Shown here in pieces: positions 6,834 through 13,831 of a stretch of DNA of 33,819 nucleotides. Source of the DNA: a virus; the IMG/VR virus record IMGVR_UViG_3300020472_000090, positions 1 to 33,819 of that record; one strand, given 5' to 3'. How positions within the stretch are numbered: the first letter of the stretch is position 1; each line of letters starts with the position of its first letter. Both the position numbers and the translations under genes were made by a program. The notes below the pieces were generated by a model. It did no database searches and was not told the origin of the DNA. It saw only the letters and a program-made list of their open reading frames with translations.

Positions 6834-7233
6834 AAGAACAAAGGCATATAAAGAGTGGGTTGCTAAATATGAAAGCAATTCATCTGGTCTTGGTGATACA
6901 ATAGAAAAGATAACTAAAGCTACTGGGGTTAAAAAAGTAGTTAATAAAGTATTTGATAAACTAGGAAAAGATTGTGGGTGCGATGATCGTAAAAAATCAT
7001 TAAATATAGCATTTCCATATAATAAACCTAATTGCTTTAATGAAGAAGAATATAATTATGTAGGAGATTATCTTAATTTAAACACCGACACGGTTACATC
7101 AGAACAACAAACTAAATTACTATCTATATATAATAGGATCTTTAATACAAAAGATGAACCCACAAGTTGTGGTTCTTGCTTTAGAAGTAAGATTGATAGA
7201 TTAAAATATGTATATGACAAATACAATGGTTGA
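6802..7233 (+). CDS. Hypothetical protein with two cysteine pairs (143 aa)
   Basis: The protein begins with a basic K-P-K-D-K-R-T-K-A-Y-K-E-W segment, has a G-L-G-D-T-I-E-K-I-T-K-A-T-G helix, then D-C-G-C-D at about 57-61 and S-C-G-S-C near 121-125. The two C-x-C / C-x-x-C pairs could bind a metal, but no zinc finger family is recognised. It overlaps the sigma-like gene by 32 bases and the following nuclease-like gene by 26. I recall similar proteins next to sigma-like genes in Bacteroidetes phages but cannot verify it. Confidence 0.5.
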   Translation: MSKIPNKPKDKRTKAYKEWVAKYESNSSGLGDTIEKITKATGVKKVVNKVFDKLGKDCGCDDRKKSLNIAFPYNKPNCFNEEEYNYVGDYLNLNTDTVTSEQQTKLLSIYNRIFNTKDEPTSCGSCFRSKIDRLKYVYDKYNG

Positions 7234-7615
7234 ACAAGATTTGTTTAATTATTTAAAAGAAAATTTATATCCTGACCTAGTGATGAGTTTAAGTCCTATA
7301 AGTAGGTGGGATTGTTATAGCAAAAAAAGACAACATAGAATAGAATTAAAGTGTAGGAAAAATCATTATGAAGAATTAGTTATAGAGAAAGGTAAGTTTG
7401 ATGCTATGATTAGAAAAGCTAATGAAAATTTTGATGTTCCTATATATATAAATTCAACACCAAAGGGCATTTATAGTTGGAATTTATTTTATGTTTACCC
7501 AGATTGGTCTTATAAAGACTTGCCTAAAACTACTGATTTTAATGATAATAATATGATTCCTAAAGAAATAGCTATGTTGCCTATTTGTGATGCAGAAATA
7601 TTATTTGTAAATTAG
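7208..7615 (+). CDS. PD-(D/E)XK nuclease-like protein (135 aa)
   Basis: The core of a PD-(D/E)XK nuclease is visible: D35 in R-W-D-C-Y and E46-L-K48 in H-R-I-E-L-K-C-R, separated by a short strand, followed by a K-G-K-F-D-A-M-I helix. This is a small phage nuclease or repair protein of unknown substrate. ATG at 7208 is used here; a second in-frame ATG at 7226 is also possible and would reduce the overlap with the previous gene. It differs from the other small nuclease at 2067-2429. Confidence 0.6.
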   Translation: MYMTNTMVEQDLFNYLKENLYPDLVMSLSPISRWDCYSKKRQHRIELKCRKNHYEELVIEKGKFDAMIRKANENFDVPIYINSTPKGIYSWNLFYVYPDWSYKDLPKTTDFNDNNMIPKEIAMLPICDAEILFVN

Positions 7616-7632
7616 ATGTATATAAAAACAAA

Positions 7633-7929
7633 ATGGCTAAAAAAAATCATCAGATCAGAAAAGAAATGCCAATCTATTCAGGGGTAATAAAATATTTCCC
7701 ACTTGCTTTAAAGTATATATCTAAAGTAAGTTTAGCTGGTAATCAACAACACCACCCAGATAAACCATTACATTGGGATAGATCTAAAAGTCAAGATGAG
7801 TTAGATGCACTTGTAAGACATTTAATAGACGCAGGTAAGTTAGATGATGATGGATTATATCACGATGCTAAAGTTGCTTGGAGAGCATTAGCTAATTTAG
7901 AAAAGCTATTAGAATCATTAGAGGAATAA
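7633..7929 (+). CDS. dATP/dGTP diphosphohydrolase-like protein
   Basis: The 98-residue protein shows the pattern of the phage dATP/dGTP diphosphohydrolase N-terminal family (formerly DUF5664): Y-S-G-V-I-K-Y-F-P near 15-23, K-V-S-L-A-G-N at 31-37, H-H-P-D-K-P-L-H-W-D-R-S-K-S at 40-53, then R-H-L-I-D-A-G, and H-D-A-K-V-A-W-R-A-L-A near 77-87. The His and Asp residues would form the metal site. The expected role is to shape purine dNTP pools. It lies next to a DNA methyltransferase, one base apart. Confidence 0.65.
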   Translation: MAKKNHQIRKEMPIYSGVIKYFPLALKYISKVSLAGNQQHHPDKPLHWDRSKSQDELDALVRHLIDAGKLDDDGLYHDAKVAWRALANLEKLLESLEE

Positions 7930-7930
7930 T

Positions 7931-8572
7931 ATGATAAATCTTTACAATGGAGATTGTCTTATCTTTATGAAAGATATGAAAGACAATCAATATGATTTAG
8001 CTATTGTTGATCCACCTTACGGGTTGAGAAGATTTAATCGTAAGGATGGTGGAACTTCAAGAGTATTTACATTTGGTGATGTAGATAAGAATTGGAATAA
8101 TGAGAAACCTACTAAAGAATATTTTGATGAGTTGTTTAGGGTATCAAGGAATCAAATAATATGGGGTGCTAATAATTTTGAGTTACCTCCTAGCGAATAC
8201 TTTTTATGTTGGAACAAAGAGCAACCACTACCAAACTTCGCTACATTAGAATATGCGTGGGTTAGTATGGGATTAAAGAAACCAGCGAAACTATTTACAT
8301 ATAATATTTATAAGCATCAAGGAGAACAAAAAGTGCAAGGTAAAATTAACCCAGCTCAAAAGCCAATTGCTTTGTATGAATGGATTTTAATGAACTATGC
8401 AAAGGAAAATGATATAATATTAGACACTCATTTAGGTAGTGGATCAATAGCGATAGCTTGTCATAATTTAGGATTTTCTTTAGATGGTTATGAAATTGAC
8501 GAAAAATATTATAAATTAGCATTAAAAAGATTTACAAATTACACAAAACAAATAAGAATAGATTATGATTAA
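7931..8572 (+). CDS. Beta-class DNA methyltransferase (N6-adenine or N4-cytosine)
   Basis: The 213-residue enzyme has motif IV D-P-P-Y at 27-30 near the N terminus and motif I-like D-T-H-L-G-S-G-S at 165-172 near the C terminus, the beta-class order. D-P-P-Y indicates amino methylation of adenine or cytosine. L-Y-N-G-D-C at 4-9 and G-Y-E-I-D at 186-190 fit S-adenosylmethionine binding. No cognate restriction enzyme is adjacent, so this is an orphan phage methyltransferase probably protecting phage DNA. The stop overlaps the exonuclease start by eight bases. Confidence 0.85.
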   Translation: MINLYNGDCLIFMKDMKDNQYDLAIVDPPYGLRRFNRKDGGTSRVFTFGDVDKNWNNEKPTKEYFDELFRVSRNQIIWGANNFELPPSEYFLCWNKEQPLPNFATLEYAWVSMGLKKPAKLFTYNIYKHQGEQKVQGKINPAQKPIALYEWILMNYAKENDIILDTHLGSGSIAIACHNLGFSLDGYEIDEKYYKLALKRFTNYTKQIRIDYD

Positions 8573-9341
8573 ATTACTAGACGACACGGAATGGGAAGAA
8601 AAAGAACTAATTGATAGAATGTATGATGATTCTTTTTATTATGATTATCTTGGCAAAGCTAGTTTATCATCCAGTAGGATAAAACCTTTAGTTAAATCAC
8701 CACAAGCATATGAAAAATCTTTGATAGAACCAATATCAAACGAGAAAGCATTAAGGGATGGCAGGTTATTTCACACTTTGTTATTAGAATATGAAAAGGT
8801 AGCAGATAGATATATGTTTATAGATTCTTCTACAAGAACAACTAAAAAGTTTAAGGAGTGTGAACTAGAGAATCAAGATAAAGAAATAATGTTAAACAAG
8901 GAGTTAGAGCAAATGTCATATCTTCTTGCAAGGGTTGAAGCTAATTATATGGCGAGTGAATTATTGAGAGAGGGGTTGGCAGAAGTACCGATGGTCGGTA
9001 ATATATTTGGTTTCCCGTTTCGTGGGAAAGTAGATTATATAAAGAATGATCTAATTATAGATGTTAAAACAACTTCTTCTTTAGATGGTTGGGGTTATGC
9101 TGCGAAAAAGAAATGGCACTATGACCTGCAAGCATACATATATACAGAATTATTTTCAATACAAAACTTTACTTTCTTAGTTATAGATAAAAGCACTTCG
9201 GAAATTGAGAGGTGGGATGTTAGTCAAGAAACTCTTGAGATTGGTAAGCAAAAGTGTGAATTAGCTTGTCAACGATATAGGGATTATTTTTATGATAAAA
9301 CTAAAAATGTAAATGAGTTTGTTAGAAGATCGATCTTATAA
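8565..9341 (+). CDS. RecE-like PD-(D/E)XK exonuclease
   Basis: The 258-residue protein carries the pattern of the phage PDDEXK_1 / RecE-type exonucleases: G66-R-L-F-H70-T-L-L-L-E, G154-K-V-D157-Y, I-I-D166-V-K168-T-T, and a later H185-Y-D-L-Q189-A-Y-I-Y. These match the expected H, D, D-x-K and Q-x-x-x-Y motifs. It would resect 5' ends to give 3' overhangs for the ERF annealing protein at 3656, completing a Red-like pathway. It overlaps both neighbours. Confidence 0.8.
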   Translation: MIKLLDDTEWEEKELIDRMYDDSFYYDYLGKASLSSSRIKPLVKSPQAYEKSLIEPISNEKALRDGRLFHTLLLEYEKVADRYMFIDSSTRTTKKFKECELENQDKEIMLNKELEQMSYLLARVEANYMASELLREGLAEVPMVGNIFGFPFRGKVDYIKNDLIIDVKTTSSLDGWGYAAKKKWHYDLQAYIYTELFSIQNFTFLVIDKSTSEIERWDVSQETLEIGKQKCELACQRYRDYFYDKTKNVNEFVRRSIL

Positions 9342-9570
9342 AGAACAAATTGAAAAAAGCTATGTATTAACTTTACAAGATCTTCTTACTGGTGTTTCTT
9401 ATAATGATCTAATTGATGATATAAAGGAGTTTGAAAGAAAAGAAATGTATGAAGTTTGTGAGGGAATAAAGTTAGCACTTGAAAGAGCAAAAAATAAAAC
9501 ATACAACGAAATTAAATTAGAATTATTAAATTATGAAAACAAAGTCGAGCATAGATATAGTCCAAATTAA
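9313..9570 (+). CDS. Hypothetical helical protein (85 aa)
   Basis: The protein is predicted to be mostly alpha helical with many Glu and Lys, including L-I-D-D-I-K-E-F-E-R-K-E-M-Y-E-V-C-E at about 33-50. Its start lies 29 bases inside the exonuclease gene and its end overlaps the DnaA-like gene by 38 bases. No family is recognised; the compact overlaps are the main evidence. Confidence 0.5.
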   Translation: MSLLEDRSYKEQIEKSYVLTLQDLLTGVSYNDLIDDIKEFERKEMYEVCEGIKLALERAKNKTYNEIKLELLNYENKVEHRYSPN

Positions 9571-9946
9571 GTTAGATGTATCAAAAGAATTAGGTTTAAA
9601 TCTCTCAAAGAATACTAGAAATAGAAGTTATGTTTATGGTAGAGCAATATATTTTAAATTGTGCAAAGAGTTTTCACACGCAACATTATTTGAAATAGGT
9701 AAAAGTGTTGGTAGAGAACACGCAAGTGTGATCCACGGTTTAAATGTTTTTGATATGATTGCAATGTATAATGATTCAATAATAAATGTTTATACTAAAC
9801 TAAGAGATCATCTTGTTAAAGAGAATGAAGAAAGTTTAAAGAAGTATAACGAGGAAATTTACTACAAGATTAAGTATGAAAAATTATTAGCAGAACACGA
9901 GGAATTACTAGAGAAGATAACTAAAGTTAGTGGAGTTGTATCATAA
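9533..9946 (+). CDS. DnaA domain IV-like DNA-binding protein
   Basis: Residues about 24-75 resemble the C-terminal DNA-binding domain of the initiator DnaA: R-N-R-S-Y-V-Y-G-R-A-I-Y-F, then the helix-turn-helix L-F-E-I-G-K-S-V-G-R-E-H-A-S-V-I-H-G at 52-69, comparable to the I-G-x-x-F-G-x-R-x-H-S-T-V signature. No ATPase domain is present. The remainder (about 90-130) is a charged coiled-coil-like helix. A phage initiator or origin-recognition role is suggested by the replication context; the repeat array at 11525-11633 is one possible target, untested. Confidence 0.65.
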   Translation: MKTKSSIDIVQIKLDVSKELGLNLSKNTRNRSYVYGRAIYFKLCKEFSHATLFEIGKSVGREHASVIHGLNVFDMIAMYNDSIINVYTKLRDHLVKENEESLKKYNEEIYYKIKYEKLLAEHEELLEKITKVSGVVS

Positions 9947-9951
9947 TCAAA

Positions 9952-10335
9952 ATGGGGAGGAAACCAAAACAATATAAGTATGTCAAAGATAATGATGGTA
10001 GGAGGAATAATGGTAGAAAGAAAGGTGTAAGAAATATTGATGTATTAAAAGCCACACCTAGTTCAATAAACAAAGCAAAAGAAAATAGAGTTGCTCTTTC
10101 CACTTTAAACGCAATAAGGCAAGTATATGGATCTGAAACTAATTTTTGGATTGATTGTGCTGAGAAAGCAAAGGGGGGTTCTTTTCCCCACGCAAAACTA
10201 TTAGCAAGTTATAGGTTTGGTAATCCAGGCGACAATCTAAATGAAAATTCAAAAGAGGTTAATATAAATATAAAGAACTTGTTTACAGGCAACCAAGAAG
10301 ATACGATTGATCTAGATGAAGAAACCACAACTTAA
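9952..10335 (+). CDS. terS: Candidate terminase small subunit
   Basis: The 127-residue protein has a basic N terminus (G-R-K-P-K-Q... R-R-N-N-G-R-K-K-G), a central helical part with A-L-S-T-L-N-A-I-R-Q-V-Y-G and C-A-E-K-A-K-G-G-S-F-P-H-A-K-L-L, and an acidic tail. It sits directly upstream of the large terminase with a 20-base overlap, the standard terS position. No certain terS domain is seen, so the assignment is mainly positional. Confidence 0.5.
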   Translation: MGRKPKQYKYVKDNDGRRNNGRKKGVRNIDVLKATPSSINKAKENRVALSTLNAIRQVYGSETNFWIDCAEKAKGGSFPHAKLLASYRFGNPGDNLNENSKEVNINIKNLFTGNQEDTIDLDEETTT

Positions 10336-11521
10336 TAGTAAATACAATGCACTTGGTAATGATGCTAGATATTTTGTTATTACTGGTGGAAGAGGTAGTG
10401 GTAAGTCTTTTGCGATAACTACATTCCTTGCTTTCCTATCTTTTGAAAAAGGACACAAGATCTTGTTTACAAGATACACAATGATTAGTGCAGGTAACTC
10501 AATCATACCAGAGTTCTTAGAAAAGCTAAGATTATTTGATATACTAGAACATTTTAGAATAACAAAAGATGAGATCTTAAATTTAAGTAGTGGTAGTTCT
10601 ATAATATTTAAAGGTATTAGAACAAGTGCTGGTAACCAAACTGCAGCTCTTAAATCTATAAATGGTATTACGACTTGGGTACTTGATGAAGCAGAGGAGA
10701 TGACAAACGAAGAAGACTTTGATAAAATAGATCAATCTGTTAGGTCAAAGAAGAAACCTAATAGGGTTATAATGATATTGAACCCAGCGACTAAAGAGCA
10801 TTGGATCTATCAAAGGTTTTTTGCAATGAAAGGTGTAAACCCATCTACAAATACTTGGAAAGATAATGTTACATATATTCATACTACATTTAAAGATAAC
10901 ATAGACCATTTATCTGATTCATTTTTATTACAACTAGAAGACATAAGAAGAAGAAGACCTGATAGATATAACCATCAAATATTAGGTGGTTGGTTAGATA
11001 AAGCAGAGGGTGTGATCTTTACTAATTGGAAGACGGGGATGTTTAACGAGGAGTGTGATTATATCTTTGGTCAAGACTTTGGCTTTAGTGTAGATCCAAC
11101 AGTTCTACTTAAAGCAGCGATAAGTAAAGACTTAAAAAAGATATGGGTAAAGACAATGTATTGTAAGCCAGGTATGGCTACTAAAGAGATAGGCGAGTCA
11201 AATAGAAGATATGCAGAGGATAATCTTATTATATGTGATAGTGCAGAACCAAGATTGATTAAAGAATTAAAAGAGTATTGTAATATAAAACCTACCATAA
11301 AAAGACAAGGTTCAATATTAACGGGCATAGCATTATTACAAGATTATGATTTGATTGTTGATCCAAATAGTGTTGAATTAATTAAAGAGTTAAATAATTA
11401 TGTTTGGCACGAAAGAAATAGAAAACCAATATCAAAGTTCGATCACCATATTGACTCACTTCGTTATTGTACTCAATACTTTTTAGCAAATTCCAATAAA
11501 GGAGTTTATGTAATCAGATAA
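10316..11521 (+). CDS. terL: Terminase large subunit (PBSX-like)
   Basis: The 401-residue packaging motor has an N-terminal ATPase with Walker A G-G-R-G-S-G-K-S at 24-31, Walker B W-V-L-D-E at 121-125 and coupling motif L-N-P-A at 155-158. The C-terminal RNase-H-fold nuclease carries D254 (F-G-Q-D-F-G), D308 (I-C-D-S-A-E-P) and D380 (D-H-H-I-D-S-L-R-Y), the expected acidic triad. It drives DNA into proheads and cuts the concatemer. The portal gene is about 20 kb downstream, at 31356, an unusual separation. The stop is followed immediately by a repeat array. Confidence 0.95.
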   Translation: MKKPQLNSKYNALGNDARYFVITGGRGSGKSFAITTFLAFLSFEKGHKILFTRYTMISAGNSIIPEFLEKLRLFDILEHFRITKDEILNLSSGSSIIFKGIRTSAGNQTAALKSINGITTWVLDEAEEMTNEEDFDKIDQSVRSKKKPNRVIMILNPATKEHWIYQRFFAMKGVNPSTNTWKDNVTYIHTTFKDNIDHLSDSFLLQLEDIRRRRPDRYNHQILGGWLDKAEGVIFTNWKTGMFNEECDYIFGQDFGFSVDPTVLLKAAISKDLKKIWVKTMYCKPGMATKEIGESNRRYAEDNLIICDSAEPRLIKELKEYCNIKPTIKRQGSILTGIALLQDYDLIVDPNSVELIKELNNYVWHERNRKPISKFDHHIDSLRYCTQYFLANSNKGVYVIR

Positions 11522-11524
11522 TCA

Positions 11525-11633
11525 TTAAACGCAATAGGTAGATCCTTAAACGCAGTAGGTGCGTACATAAACGCAATAGGCTGATACATAAACGCAGTAG
11601 GTAGATCTCTAATTATCGTTAAACGCAATAGGT
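11525..11633 (+). repeat. Phased array of five 15-bp direct repeats
   Basis: Five copies of TTAAACGCARTAGGT or one- to two-base variants start at 11525, 11546, 11567, 11588 and 11619. The start-to-start spacing is 21, 21, 21 and 31 bp, i.e. close to two, two, two and three DNA helical turns, so all copies face the same side of the helix. All are on the plus strand. An AT-rich stretch follows from about 11740 to 11890. The array could be an iteron-like origin or multi-site operator. Read in frame after the terminase stop, the 21-bp units give S-L-N-A-I-G-R-type heptads, but a TGA interrupts them. Confidence 0.85.
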
Positions 11634-11761
11634 TAAGCACAATTTGGTTGAACAAAAGCACCAATGTATGCGAAAGTAAAAACCACTATAAAAAAAGCAA
11701 CCAAAATTGTAAAGACAAAACCTAAAATTATTGGCTTATAATTAATTATATTCTTTTTCAT
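11633..11761 (-). CDS. Small membrane protein on the minus strand (42 aa)
   Basis: Reading leftwards from ATG at 11759-11761, a 42-codon frame encodes a basic N terminus (K-K-N-I-I-N-Y-K), a strong hydrophobic segment (I-I-L-G-F-V-F-T-I-L-V-A-F-F-I-V-V-F-T-F) and a short tail ending in N-C-A. This is a clear single-pass membrane peptide in a region otherwise free of genes. Its stop touches the last repeat copy. A perfect -7 box is not visible upstream; TAGTTATATAC lies about 20 bases before the start. Confidence 0.45.
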   Translation of the reverse strand: MKKNIINYKPIILGFVFTILVAFFIVVFTFAYIGAFVQPNCA

Positions 11762-11839
11762 TTGTCAATAATATGTATATAACTACAAAATATTTTTCTC
11801 ACTTGACTTGTTTTTTATAAAAAATAATTGTATAAAAGT

Positions 11840-11870
11840 TTTGTTTATTAAATGTTAATTACTATATTTG
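11840..11870 (+). promoter_or_regulatory. Strong Bacteroidetes-type promoter for the small-gene operon
   Basis: TTTG at 11840-11843 and TATATTTG at 11863-11870 are separated by 19 bp, an exact match to the host consensus. Transcription would start near 11877, giving a short leader before the ATG at 11894. This promoter would drive the run of small genes to the terminator at 14071-14110. Confidence 0.75.
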
Positions 11871-11893
11871 AATAATATTAAAATTATATAACA

Positions 11894-12136
11894 ATGAATA
11901 ATAAATTTACACTACATATAAACGATTTAGAACAAGAGTATTCGGATCGTTTTGATTCGCAATTTTGCGAAGAAATATCTATTGATAAATTAGTAAACTT
12001 AATTTTAGATAGTAACCAAGAAAAAACTACTTGGGATGGTAAAATTGCCTTTGAAAAGAAAGACCTAGATACATACTATTATGTATTAAAAAATGGTTGG
12101 AAAATAGATAAATTAGAAGAATTAATTATTAACTAA
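11894..12136 (+). CDS. Hypothetical acidic protein, first gene of the small-gene operon (80 aa)
   Basis: The 80-residue protein is acidic and probably alpha/beta: L-H-I-N-D-L-E-Q-E-Y-S-D-R-F-D near the N terminus and a C-terminal D-L-D-T-Y-Y-Y-V-L-K-N-G-W-K-I. No family is recognised. It follows a strong promoter by about 17 bases from the predicted transcript start, and its stop shares one base with the next ATG (TAATG). An early host-interaction role is likely only by context. Confidence 0.6.
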   Translation: MNNKFTLHINDLEQEYSDRFDSQFCEEISIDKLVNLILDSNQEKTTWDGKIAFEKKDLDTYYYVLKNGWKIDKLEELIIN

Positions 12137-12636
12137 TGGGATATACTACTAATTTTGGGGGGGAACTTTGGTTAAGTAACCCCTTACCTAAAAACGAAGT
12201 CAAAGAAATCAACGAAGTTTTGACTACTACTAGACACGATCACAAATTATTGCGTGGAAATATGGAAAGACCTTTTCCAAGTATATGGAATCAATGGATT
12301 ATTAACGACTCTTATTCAACTCAAAGTTTAGTTTGGGATGGTAATGAAAAGTTTTATAATTATATTGGTTGGCTAGATTATATTATTAGAAATTATATGA
12401 TACCTAATGATATATATTTAAATGGTCGCATACAATGGATTGGCGAAGATAAAAATGATATTGGAGTCATATATTCTGATGACAATTTTATTGATATAGA
12501 ATATACTCAACTAAGTGAACATAACCCAAATATTTTAATTTGGCATAATATCACAATGCAACAATATTTAAAGGATCAACATAATGATACTATTAAAATA
12601 GAAGAATATGTTAAAAATAAAAATCATCAATTATGA
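12136..12636 (+). CDS. Conserved phage hypothetical of the MGYTT...GGEKFYNY type
   Basis: The 166-residue protein begins M-G-Y-T-T-N-F-G-G-E-L and contains W-N-Q-W, a W-D-G-N-E-K-F-Y-N-Y-I-G-W-L-D-Y-I-I-R block near 69-87, and Y-L-N-G-R-I-Q-W-I-G-E-D near 96-107. I recall a widespread family in phages and bacteria with the same landmarks (opening MGYTT, a WDGGEKFY block, then LNGxVxWxGED), whose function is unknown to me. Compared with that family pattern the Trp-containing core is kept. It overlaps the gene before it by one base and the next gene by four. Confidence 0.6.
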   Translation: MGYTTNFGGELWLSNPLPKNEVKEINEVLTTTRHDHKLLRGNMERPFPSIWNQWIINDSYSTQSLVWDGNEKFYNYIGWLDYIIRNYMIPNDIYLNGRIQWIGEDKNDIGVIYSDDNFIDIEYTQLSEHNPNILIWHNITMQQYLKDQHNDTIKIEEYVKNKNHQL

Positions 12637-12953
12637 ATGTAGCAAATTATATTAAAGATTTAGAAGATAATATTATTGAAGAATACCAAGAAATTATTAG
12701 TGATAGCGATGACTATGACCAAAATATATTTGATGATGAAATTAACGATTTTATGTATGAATATTTAGATAGTGAATTTATATATTATAAGGATCAACTA
12801 AAGTGTATAGAAGAATTACATTTATATTCTTGGGAACATCTAGATAACCCAAAAAGTTTAGGGGAAGTTTGTTTTTATGGAGTAATGGAGGAATTAATGG
12901 ATAGTGGGAAAATATTTGATAAAGATAATTATATATTTAAGAAAGATGAATAA
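12633..12953 (+). CDS. Very acidic hypothetical protein (106 aa)
   Basis: The protein is strongly acidic, with D-S-D-D-Y-D-Q and F-D-D-E-I-N-D-F-M-Y-E-Y near 23-46, and a mixed C-terminal half. Such negatively charged small phage proteins often act as DNA mimics or inhibitors, but here that is only a possibility. It overlaps the previous gene by ATGA and the next by eight bases. Confidence 0.55.
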   Translation: MNVANYIKDLEDNIIEEYQEIISDSDDYDQNIFDDEINDFMYEYLDSEFIYYKDQLKCIEELHLYSWEHLDNPKSLGEVCFYGVMEELMDSGKIFDKDNYIFKKDE

Positions 12954-13080
12954 AGATATAAACTTTTATATAGAGTGTTTAAAAAGAGAATTAAGAAAAC
13001 CATTAAATGAACACGACCATATGTATACGAGGTATTTAGATACTAAAATATATAACTTAAAAAAAAAAAATAAATTATAA
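12946..13080 (+). CDS. Small basic protein (44 aa)
   Basis: ATG at 12946 overlaps the end of the acidic protein gene by eight bases. The 44 residues begin N-K-D-I-N-F-Y-I-E-C-L-K-R-E-L-R-K and end with a lysine-rich tail coded by an A-rich run (13059-13070) that could itself be prone to slippage. The next gene starts four bases after the stop. No family is recognised. Confidence 0.45.
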   Translation: MNKDINFYIECLKRELRKPLNEHDHMYTRYLDTKIYNLKKKNKL

Positions 13081-13084
13081 GATT

Positions 13085-13363
13085 ATGGAAAAATTAGAAT
13101 TAATATTGACTTTTGAAGAAGCTAACCAAGAAATACTTGAGTTAGAATTTCAAAGATCTGACTACCAACGAACTTATGAAGAATATTTACTACAATATTT
13201 TGGCGAAGAATTAACTTGGAACAATAAGAAGATTGTTAAAATTAGTGGTTGTTTAATTTCAGAGCAACCAATTAAACTCTCTCCTTTCTTTACAACTTTT
13301 ATGGAAGCAATGGGGAAGATTTTTAGAGAAGTAGATATTATAGATAATCAAATATATTATTAA
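13085..13363 (+). CDS. Hypothetical protein (92 aa)
   Basis: The 92-residue acidic protein has an N-terminal helix rich in Glu (E-E-A-N-Q-E-I-L-E-L-E-F-Q-R) and a C-terminal half with a proline-containing segment (P-I-K-L-S-P-F-F). No domain is recognised. It is spaced four bases after the preceding gene and two bases before the next, in line with operon packing. Confidence 0.55.
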   Translation: MEKLELILTFEEANQEILELEFQRSDYQRTYEEYLLQYFGEELTWNNKKIVKISGCLISEQPIKLSPFFTTFMEAMGKIFREVDIIDNQIYY

Positions 13364-13365
13364 TT

Positions 13366-13533
13366 ATGGATGAGGATACAAAACAAATTTGGATCAAACT
13401 TGTAGCAAATTGGCTATTAGAAACTTCAAGTGTATATTATGAACAAGCACTACAAGATTCTGAAGAACTTTTTGAAACTAATAAAGATGAATTTTTAGAA
13501 ATATTAAAGGGAATAGAAAATGAGATTTGTTAA
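13366..13533 (+). CDS. Small acidic helical protein (55 aa)
   Basis: ATG at 13366, two bases after the previous stop, opens a 55-codon frame. The product is amphipathic and acidic: I-W-I-K-L-V-A-N-W-L-L-E-T followed by D-S-E-E-L-F-E-T-N-K-D-E-F-L-E-I-L-K-G. It overlaps the following frame by 14 bases. No family is recognised. Confidence 0.45.
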   Translation: MDEDTKQIWIKLVANWLLETSSVYYEQALQDSEELFETNKDEFLEILKGIENEIC

Positions 13534-13651
13534 TACTATAAAAAAAATGTTATATACTTATGAAGAAGAACATAAGTATTTTATTGGAACTTCTGATGGA
13601 TCTTTCAAAAAGAGAATAAGCGAGAAAGATAATGATAACTTAACTAAATAA
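13520..13651 (+). CDS. Small basic protein (43 aa)
   Basis: A 43-codon frame from ATG 13520, overlapping the gene before it, encodes a product starting R-F-V-N-T-I-K-K-M-L-Y-T-Y and ending in a charged tail. The next start is five bases after its stop. The evidence is operon packing only. Confidence 0.4.
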   Translation: MRFVNTIKKMLYTYEEEHKYFIGTSDGSFKKRISEKDNDNLTK

Positions 13652-13656
13652 AAACA

Positions 13657-13827
13657 ATGAAAAATATATTTAATAAAACATTTATATCAATAAATATAAT
13701 ACTAGCTTTTATATGTTTGTTTATGGCATTGAAAGATTTATATAATGGAGGTAATTCCTTTGGTCATTTCATTACTTATTATATAGTTTTGATCTTGATA
13801 ACTAAAGTATCAACCTTAATTAGATAA
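13657..13827 (+). CDS. Small two-pass membrane protein (56 aa)
   Basis: The 56 residues form two hydrophobic helices, about 9-25 (F-I-S-I-N-I-I-L-A-F-I-C-L-F-M-A-L) and 38-50 (F-I-T-Y-Y-I-V-L-I-L-I-T-K), joined by a polar loop with G-G-N-S-F-G. It is a credible small inner-membrane protein, such as a superinfection-exclusion or membrane-remodelling peptide, but nothing specific can be claimed. Confidence 0.5.
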   Translation: MKNIFNKTFISINIILAFICLFMALKDLYNGGNSFGHFITYYIVLILITKVSTLIR

Positions 13828-13831
13828 GTAT

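Noticed and set aside
9952-11633. cos or pac site in the array next to terminase
   Set aside because: The position after terL is possible, but repeats of the same family also occur at 1352, 14118, 25440 and 30900, so a packaging site is not the simplest reading.
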